Of a stretch of DNA of 42,929 nucleotides, positions 37,575-42,929 are shown piece after piece. The translations under genes were made by a program, and so were the position numbers. The notes below the pieces were generated by a model that was not told where the DNA came from, did no database searches, and was given only the letters and a program-made list of their open reading frames with translations. The stretch covers positions 1 to 42,929 of the forward strand of contig NZ_JMLH01000022.1 of assembly GCF_000686665.1 (NCBI RefSeq). Reading direction: 5' to 3'. Positions within the stretch are counted from its first letter, which is position 1, and every line of letters begins with the position of its first letter. The DNA comes from Thomasclavelia saccharogumia DSM 17460 (GTDB taxonomy: Bacteria; Bacillota_I; Bacilli_A; Erysipelotrichales; Coprobacillaceae).

Positions 37575-38741
37575 ATGGATACTAAAAAAATAGGAGCATT
37601 TATTGCATTAAAACGTAAAGCTAAAGGACTTACGCAAGAACAGCTTGGTGAAAGGTTAGGAGTTAGTAATAAAACGATTTCTCGTTGGGAAAATGGAAAT
37701 TATATGCCTGATCTTTCTCTATTAGAGCCATTGAGCCGGGAACTTGATATTACTTTAAATGAATTACTTGCTGGAGAAGCAATCGAAGCAGCTGGGGCAG
37801 TTGAATATTCAGAGAAAAATATAATCAGTACATTAGATTATAGTGCTGAAAAAATCAAGAATGAACATAAAAAGATTTCTGTTTTTATTATGGTGATGGG
37901 AATATGTTTATGTTTTTGTGCTTTTGTTATTAGCTCACCAGAAAGCAGCTGGAGTTCAATTTATTCAATTATTGGTCTTGTACTATTTATTACAGGTGTT
38001 TTTAGAGAATTGAAAGTAACAACGATCCGAAAAAAACTGTTGATTAGTGTTTGCTTATTCCTATTAATATTATCTGCTTTTTTTGTAATAGATTTTATTG
38101 GTGTCAGTACATCAAAAAGGCCACCGATTTATAGATATTTAGCAGAAACAACATTTGTGAAAAACAAAGTGATTTTATACAAAAATCCTTTTTATCATGT
38201 ATATCAAATCAATGCTGATACGCCTAATGAATACTTTGTGATCGACACCAAAAAAGAATATACGATTGATACTGTTATGATCAGTCCTTTTAATAGAGAA
38301 AAAAGTGGTATAGACAATATTATTAAATATCAAAGTAAATATATTGGTGATAACAGCAATACTGAGGGATTAATTGAAAATTTGCCTCTTTCTGAATATG
38401 GATATGTATTTGAAATCAATTCACAAGATTGCAGGTTGACGATCGATTATCATTTTACCGATTGGTATGGAAATGATAATTTGTATGTGGAAAAGAGCAT
38501 GATTTATAATGCAGCTTCTATCTTTGCTTTAATAGAAAATGTTCAGTATATCAATTTCAATTTTAGTGGAAGCGCTTATTGTATTACAAGGAATATTTTT
38601 GAACAAAATTATCCTAATTGGAAAAAAGTGCTTCAAAGAGCACAGATTGATAAAAATAATTTTAACCAATATGTTGAGATGAAAATGAATGATACAATAT
38701 TTGTAGAAGATATCTTTGATATTTTTGAAAAAACTAGATAG
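37575..38741 (+). CDS. XRE-family HTH regulator with membrane segments
   Basis: 388 aa. The N-terminal Cro/C1 helix-turn-helix (residues 4-60, with K-G-L-T-Q-E-Q-L-G-E-R-L-G-V-S-N-K-T-I-S-R-W-E-N-G) is followed by about three hydrophobic segments (residues about 103-120, 127-145 and 155-175) and a 210-residue C-terminal domain rich in Tyr/Asp/Asn, with no motif I know. The layout suggests a membrane-tethered DNA-binding protein, the C-terminal part sensing something outside or at the membrane. Targets are unknown. The frame has a TAA six bases upstream, so 37575 is the first possible start. Confidence 0.85.
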   Translation: MDTKKIGAFIALKRKAKGLTQEQLGERLGVSNKTISRWENGNYMPDLSLLEPLSRELDITLNELLAGEAIEAAGAVEYSEKNIISTLDYSAEKIKNEHKKISVFIMVMGICLCFCAFVISSPESSWSSIYSIIGLVLFITGVFRELKVTTIRKKLLISVCLFLLILSAFFVIDFIGVSTSKRPPIYRYLAETTFVKNKVILYKNPFYHVYQINADTPNEYFVIDTKKEYTIDTVMISPFNREKSGIDNIIKYQSKYIGDNSNTEGLIENLPLSEYGYVFEINSQDCRLTIDYHFTDWYGNDNLYVEKSMIYNAASIFALIENVQYINFNFSGSAYCITRNIFEQNYPNWKKVLQRAQIDKNNFNQYVEMKMNDTIFVEDIFDIFEKTR

Positions 38742-39038
38742 CATAGTTTGTAAAGGGGGCAAAATGATGTGTTTTAAGAAGATCAAGTATAGTTAGTTTA
38801 ATACTACAACTAAATATGTGAATGTCCTAGCTTGTATAAACATTATGTTTTTGGTACTAGATCATATTTTGCTGTATAGTAGTAAGAGATGAATTACTAT
38901 CTCAATGGTATTAAAGTTAATAAAGTTTGTAAATATGTGATATTTTAATATTTATAGATAAAGAAAAAAGATTATAGTTTGTATGTGATTTTTATAAAAA
39001 GCTTTTTGAATATGATTTAATTTCAACAAAAACTGAGG
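38742..39038. other. Spacer between XRE regulator and malic enzyme
   Basis: About 300 AT-rich bases with no open frame of interest and no clear hairpin terminator. The right end leads into the malic enzyme promoter. Confidence 0.45.
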
Positions 39039-39044
39039 TATAAT
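39016..39044 (+). promoter_or_regulatory. Promoter of the malic enzyme gene
   Basis: TTTAAT (39016-39021), a 17-bp spacer and TATAAT (39039-39044), followed by AAGGA at about 39057-39061 before ATG 39068. Confidence 0.6.
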
Positions 39045-39067
39045 AAAAAGCAGAAAGAAGGATTAGA

Positions 39068-40243
39068 ATGAATTATAAACAAGAAGCATTAAATTTACAT
39101 AAAAAATTAGGTGGTAAATTAGAAATCAAATCACGTGTGACACTAAAGAACAAAGATGATCTAGCATTGGCGTATACTCCTGGTGTAGCACAACCCTGCT
39201 TAGAAATCAAAAAAGATATTAGCAAAAGTTTTACATTAACACGTCGCTGGAATACAGTTGCTGTTATTACAGATGGTAGTGCAGTATTAGGATTAGGCGA
39301 TATTGGTCCTGAAGCTGGGATGCCGGTTATGGAAGGAAAATGTATTTTATTTAAAGAATTTGGTGATGTTGACGCTTTTCCATTATGTATTAGAAGTAAA
39401 AATGTAGATGAAATTGTTAAAACTATCGCTTTATTATCAGGAAGCTTTGGGGGAATAAATTTGGAAGATATCAGTGCCCCACGGTGTTTTGAAATAGAAA
39501 ATCGATTAAAAGAACTTTGTGATATTCCGGTATTTCATGATGATCAACATGGTACAGCAATTGTTGTTAGTGCTGCATTAATAAATGCCTTAAAACTAAC
39601 AGGTAAGAAAATAGAAGAAATAAAAGTAGTTCAAAATGGTCCGGGTGCTGCAGGTACTGCAATTATTAAAATGTTACAGGCCTTAGGTGTTAAAGATATT
39701 ATTGCTGTTGATGAACATGGTATTTTATCTTTAGGAAGAGAAGCTGGATTAGAAGGTCAAAAAGAAGAATTAGCTAAGCTAACTAATCCTCGTAAAATTA
39801 AAGGTGGTTTAAAAGAAGCCTTAGTAGATGCAGATGTTTTTATTGGAACGAGTGTTGCTAATTGTCTTCAAAGTGAGATGATTAAAACAATGAATTCAAA
39901 ACCTATTATTTTTGCACTAGCAAATCCTGTTCCTGAAATTTTGCCTGAAAAAGCTAAAGAAGCGGGAGCTATGATTGTCTGCACAGGGCGCAGTGATTAT
40001 CCTAACCAGGTTAATAATGTATTAGTTTTCCCAGGGGTGTTTAGAGGTGCCTTGGATGTTCAAGCGTCACAAATTACAGAACATATGAAAATTGCAGCAG
40101 CTTATGCGATTGCTGAAATATTAGATGAAAAAGAATTATCGGCTGATAATGTTTTACCATCAATTTTTGATTCTCGAGTTAAAAAGGCAGTAAGTGAAGC
40201 TGTAAAAAAGGCTGCGGTTGAAGATGGTGTAAATCGTATTTAG
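39068..40243 (+). CDS. NAD(P)-dependent malic enzyme (short bacterial type)
   Basis: 391 aa. Oxidatively decarboxylates malate to pyruvate in the cytosol. Typical motifs are A-Y-T-P-G-V-A-Q-P-C (residues about 34-43, catalytic tyrosine), G-D-I-G-P-E-A-G-M-P-V-M-E-G-K (about 75-90), the metal-binding F-H-D-D-Q-H-G-T-A (about 156-164), the nucleotide-binding G-P-G-A-A-G-T-A and F-A-L-A-N-P-x-P-E. Length fits the short form without the phosphotransacetylase domain found in E. coli MaeB. Cofactor preference cannot be read with certainty. It has its own promoter, and an RsuA-type gene follows within 40 bases, possibly on the same transcript. Confidence 0.95.
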   Translation: MNYKQEALNLHKKLGGKLEIKSRVTLKNKDDLALAYTPGVAQPCLEIKKDISKSFTLTRRWNTVAVITDGSAVLGLGDIGPEAGMPVMEGKCILFKEFGDVDAFPLCIRSKNVDEIVKTIALLSGSFGGINLEDISAPRCFEIENRLKELCDIPVFHDDQHGTAIVVSAALINALKLTGKKIEEIKVVQNGPGAAGTAIIKMLQALGVKDIIAVDEHGILSLGREAGLEGQKEELAKLTNPRKIKGGLKEALVDADVFIGTSVANCLQSEMIKTMNSKPIIFALANPVPEILPEKAKEAGAMIVCTGRSDYPNQVNNVLVFPGVFRGALDVQASQITEHMKIAAAYAIAEILDEKELSADNVLPSIFDSRVKKAVSEAVKKAAVEDGVNRI

Positions 40244-40279
40244 GGGGAAAATTATATTAAGGAATTATATTATGTTTTA

Positions 40280-40939
40280 ATGAAAAATAAGTTAGGCAAT
40301 GTTAAAAAATGTAAAACCTTGATCAAACATGGAATGATTAAAGTAAATGATGAGATTATTACTAATACTAAGTATTTAATAAAGAAAGATGATAAAATAA
40401 TTTATAATAATCTCATGTTAAAAGCACAGCCTTTTAGTTACTATATGATGAATAAACCGACTGGATATATTTGTGCTAATCGAGATATTAAAGAAAAATG
40501 TGTTATTGACTTAATTGATAATAAAGAATGTTATTGTTTGGGGAGGTTAGATAAAGATACAACAGGTTTGCTGGTTATAACCGATGATCCAACTCTTTCA
40601 AAAAAATTACTTTTGCCACAAAATCATAGCGAAAAAAAATATTTAGTAAAAACTAAAGAAATACTAAATAATAATTTAATTGAACTCTTTAAAAGTGGAA
40701 TTATAATTGATCAAGATATTAAATGTTTGCCTGCAAAATTAGAAATCATAGATGATCACCATTGTTTTGTAACAATTAATGAAGGAAAATATCATCAGAT
40801 AAAAAAGATGTTTTTATCTTGTAATAATCAAGTAATCAGTCTAAAAAGGATTGCATTTGCAGGGATAAAATTAGATGAAGATTTAAATTATGGTGAGTAT
40901 CGAAATTTAACAGATAAAGAATTGAAATTACTTGTTTAA
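40280..40939 (+). CDS. RsuA-type 16S rRNA pseudouridine synthase
   Basis: 219 aa from ATG 40280. A short S4-like N-terminal region (K-T-L-I-K-H-G-M-I-K-V-N-D-E) precedes the RsuA/RluB/E/F catalytic domain with Y-Y-M-M-N-K-P-x-G-Y-I-C and G-R-L-D-K-D-T-T-G-L-L, whose Asp is the catalytic residue, and G-K-Y-H-Q-I-K-K-M-F near the end. Likely modifies the small-subunit rRNA (U516 type), though a 23S target cannot be excluded. The S4 domain looks clipped at this start. The frame stays open back to a TAG at 40241, and GGGGG at 40243-40247 is spaced well for an ATT at 40256, so a non-AUG start is possible. A terminator follows at 40956. Confidence 0.85.
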   Translation: MKNKLGNVKKCKTLIKHGMIKVNDEIITNTKYLIKKDDKIIYNNLMLKAQPFSYYMMNKPTGYICANRDIKEKCVIDLIDNKECYCLGRLDKDTTGLLVITDDPTLSKKLLLPQNHSEKKYLVKTKEILNNNLIELFKSGIIIDQDIKCLPAKLEIIDDHHCFVTINEGKYHQIKKMFLSCNNQVISLKRIAFAGIKLDEDLNYGEYRNLTDKELKLLV

Positions 40940-40955
40940 AATGAATATTATAATT

Positions 40956-40984
40956 AAACTGACTAAAAAATATAGTCAGTTTTT
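40956..40984 (+). terminator. Intrinsic terminator after the pseudouridine synthase gene
   Basis: AAACTGACTA (40956-40965) pairs perfectly with TAGTCAGTTT (40973-40982), followed by two more T. Confidence 0.75.
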
Positions 40985-41062
40985 AATATAAGAGATATTG
41001 TGTAAACTTTATTTTTATTACTTAGATTATATTGATAAAATTAAGATTATTTATATTTTTTA

Positions 41063-41094
41063 TGGTATAATTATTTCCTAAAGAAAGGAATGAT
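41063..41094 (+). promoter_or_regulatory. Promoter -10 and ribosome site of the AAA-like gene at 41099
   Basis: Extended -10 TGGTATAAT (41063-41071) without a clear -35; AAAGGA at about 41084-41089 before ATG 41099. Confidence 0.6.
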
Positions 41095-41098
41095 AAGT

Positions 41099-42652
41099 AT
41101 GGGAATCTATTTAAATCCAACAAATCAGAATTTTTATGAAGCGATTAATAAAGAAATATATGTTGACAAATCTTTATTGATTGAAAGAATTGAGCATTTG
41201 AAAGAAAAAGTGAATAAATATCTTTGTATATCACGACCAAGAAGATTTGGAAAGAGTACCGATGCCAATATGTTAGTAGCTTATTATTCCAAAGGCTGTG
41301 ATTCATCACAGATATTCAATGATTTAAAAATCAGTCAAACAGAGTTATATCAAAAGCATTTGAATAGACATAATGTCGTCTATTTAAATATGCAAAAATT
41401 CTTAAGCATGACACCAACAATAAAAGATATGCTTGAATTATTAAGTGAGGAAGTCATAGAAGAATTGGAAGAATGCTTTAAAGTCAAAAAGAGTAGAAAT
41501 ATTTTATCGCTGTACTTATCAAAAGTATATAGTCGTACAAACGAACAGTTTATATTCATTATTGATGAATGGGACTGTATCTTTAGAGAATACAAAAATG
41601 ATAAAGAAGTCCAAAATCAATATTTGGATTTTTTAAGAAATCTATTGAAAGATGAACCCTATGTAGAACTTGCCTATATGACGGGGATCTTGCCAATCAA
41701 GAAATATGGAACTCATAGTGCTTTGAATATGTTTGATGAAATCTCGATGATTGATTCAGAGCCGTTGCCAGAATATATGGGATTTACAGAAAAAGAAGTT
41801 GAAAAACTATGTCATCAGTATAATATCAGTTATGAAGAAATGAAAGAATGGTATGATGGTTATCATTTGACAGATATGATATCAACATTTTCACCAAGAT
41901 CAGTAGTAGCATCGATTACAAGGAAAAAGTTTGGGAATTATTGGACATCAACGGAGACATATGAAGCCTTAAGAGTGTATATCGATATGAATTATGACGG
42001 CTTAAGAGATGATGTTGTCAAATTATTGGCAGGAGAAGAAGTATATTTGAATACAGACAAGTTTCAAAATGATATGACGACGTTCAAATCAAAAGATGAT
42101 GTTTTAACACTGCTGATCCATCTAGGTTATCTAGGATATAACAGTTCTGATCAGACATGTTATATCCCTAATAAGGAAGTAACAAGTTCGTTTATAGCAT
42201 CGATTGAAGATTCATCATGGAATGAAACGACGAAAGCGTTATTAAACAGCAGAGCCTTATTAGAAGCGACATGGAATAGAGAAGAAGAATTAGTAGCCAA
42301 GTATATCGAAGAAGCGCATTTGGATACAGCGATACTAACATATAATAATGAAAATGCGTTATCCTATACGATTTCGATTGCGTATATATATGCCAGAAAT
42401 CATTATACGATAATAAGAGAGATGCCAAGCGGTAAAGGATATGCAGATATGGTGTTTATACCTAAAGATGATAAACCAGCGATGATAGTAGAGTTAAAAT
42501 GGGATCAGGAAGCCAAGACAGCTATCAATCAGATCAAAGAGAAGAAATATTATTATGAATTAGAGAAATATTTAGATGATCTATTATTAGTAGGAATCAG
42601 TTATGATAAGAAGACTAAAAAACATAGCTGTATAATTGAAAGATATAGATAA
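41099..42652 (+). CDS. AAA-ATPase-like / PD-(D/E)XK nuclease fusion protein, paralogue 2
   Basis: 517 aa. Same architecture as the gene at 9924: M-G-I-Y-L-N-P start, Walker A-like R-P-R-R-F-G-K-S-T near residue 48, Walker B-like F-I-F-I-I-D-E-W-D near residue 150, and a C-terminal nuclease domain with G-Y-A-D-M-V-F and I-V-E-L-K-W. ATG 41099 is chosen over ATG 41090 because it matches the start of both paralogues and is properly spaced from AAAGGA. Compared with the 9924 gene, the Walker A region and C-terminal third are nearly identical in DNA, whereas residues about 93-145 are poorly conserved. A third paralogue starts 14 bases after its stop. Confidence 0.88.
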   Translation: MGIYLNPTNQNFYEAINKEIYVDKSLLIERIEHLKEKVNKYLCISRPRRFGKSTDANMLVAYYSKGCDSSQIFNDLKISQTELYQKHLNRHNVVYLNMQKFLSMTPTIKDMLELLSEEVIEELEECFKVKKSRNILSLYLSKVYSRTNEQFIFIIDEWDCIFREYKNDKEVQNQYLDFLRNLLKDEPYVELAYMTGILPIKKYGTHSALNMFDEISMIDSEPLPEYMGFTEKEVEKLCHQYNISYEEMKEWYDGYHLTDMISTFSPRSVVASITRKKFGNYWTSTETYEALRVYIDMNYDGLRDDVVKLLAGEEVYLNTDKFQNDMTTFKSKDDVLTLLIHLGYLGYNSSDQTCYIPNKEVTSSFIASIEDSSWNETTKALLNSRALLEATWNREEELVAKYIEEAHLDTAILTYNNENALSYTISIAYIYARNHYTIIREMPSGKGYADMVFIPKDDKPAMIVELKWDQEAKTAINQIKEKKYYYELEKYLDDLLLVGISYDKKTKKHSCIIERYR

Positions 42653-42666
42653 AGGAGGTGAAAAAA

Positions 42667-42929
42667 ATGGGGATATATTTAAATCCAGGAAATTATGGTT
42701 TTAAAGAAGCAGTCAACAGTGAAATCTATGTAGACAAATCATTACTGATAGAATATACCAACAGGATAATCAATACGAATATGAAAAACATCTGTGTATC
42801 GAGACCAAGAAGATTTGGAAAGAGTACTGATGCTAGGATGATAGCAGCATATTATGATCAAAGCTGTGATTCATCGAAACTGTTCAAAGAGCTGAAGATA
42901 GCCAAGAGTGAGGGATATCAAAAGCATTT
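42667..42929 (+). CDS. AAA-ATPase-like / PD-(D/E)XK protein, paralogue 3 (3' end outside window)
   Basis: 87 codons are visible, open to the window edge. AAAGGAGGTG at 42651-42660 gives a near-perfect ribosome site for ATG 42667. The protein starts M-G-I-Y-L-N-P-G-N-Y, has V-D-K-S-L-L-I-E, and the Walker A-like R-P-R-R-F-G-K-S-T near residue 50, so it belongs to the same family as the two other copies. The 14-base gap to the preceding stop indicates a tandem operon of paralogues. The nuclease part cannot be seen. Confidence 0.85.
   Translation, partial: MGIYLNPGNYGFKEAVNSEIYVDKSLLIEYTNRIINTNMKNICVSRPRRFGKSTDARMIAAYYDQSCDSSKLFKELKIAKSEGYQKH

Overview
The window is AT-rich DNA with short intergenic spaces, strong Shine-Dalgarno sites and extended -10 promoters. 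The ligA-camS-gatC-gatA-gatB order is typical of Firmicutes. The gene content (AAA-ATPase-like/PD-(D/E)XK families, Rpn-type nuclease, giant isopeptide-repeat surface proteins, small gut-associated membrane proteins) suggests a gut Erysipelotrichia-type bacterium (Coprobacillus/Thomasclavelia-like). That placement is inferred from gene content only.

Layout. 1-596: 3' end of an Rpn-family nuclease gene. 848-9267: housekeeping block with DNA ligase, CamS lipoprotein, the GatCAB amidotransferase, a one-TM protein and an RlmD-type 23S rRNA methyltransferase. 9268-15020: accessory stretch with an AAA-like/PD-(D/E)XK protein, an NTF2-like protein, a MATE transporter and long spacers holding decayed reading frames. 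15021-35708: two giant, divergently oriented, secreted surface proteins (about 2951 and 3414 aa) with a tyrosine recombinase gene between them. 35788-38741: small membrane and hypothetical genes (one frameshifted), a permuted papain-like protein and an XRE regulator with membrane segments. 39068-40939: malic enzyme and an RsuA-type pseudouridine synthase. 41099-end: two tandem paralogues of the 9924 gene.

The central observation is the recombinase cassette. A perfect 25-bp inverted repeat (24183-24207 and 25264-25288) brackets the recombinase gene, and each copy contains a palindromic core with 6-bp arms and a 5-bp centre. The right copy overlaps the last codons and stop of the recombinase. 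The bracketed 1.1-kb segment therefore looks like a self-encoded invertible switch. Its only sizeable non-coding part (24208-24333) lies at one end, so an outward promoter there would face the left giant gene in the present orientation and the right giant gene after inversion. The topology recalls Hin control of flagellin, but with a tyrosine recombinase and two alternative giant adhesins.

Both adhesins share an N-terminal head (signal peptide, a G..WTDK.V element, von Willebrand A domain with complete MIDAS). Their stalks differ: about 16 Cna_B-like modules on the left and about 19-20 FctA/Spy0128-like isopeptide modules on the right. The predicted outcome is mutually exclusive display of two structurally different fibres. 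A CcpA cre-like sequence sits in the leader of the left gene. No sortase gene is in the window, and neither C-terminal anchor has a canonical LPXTG motif.
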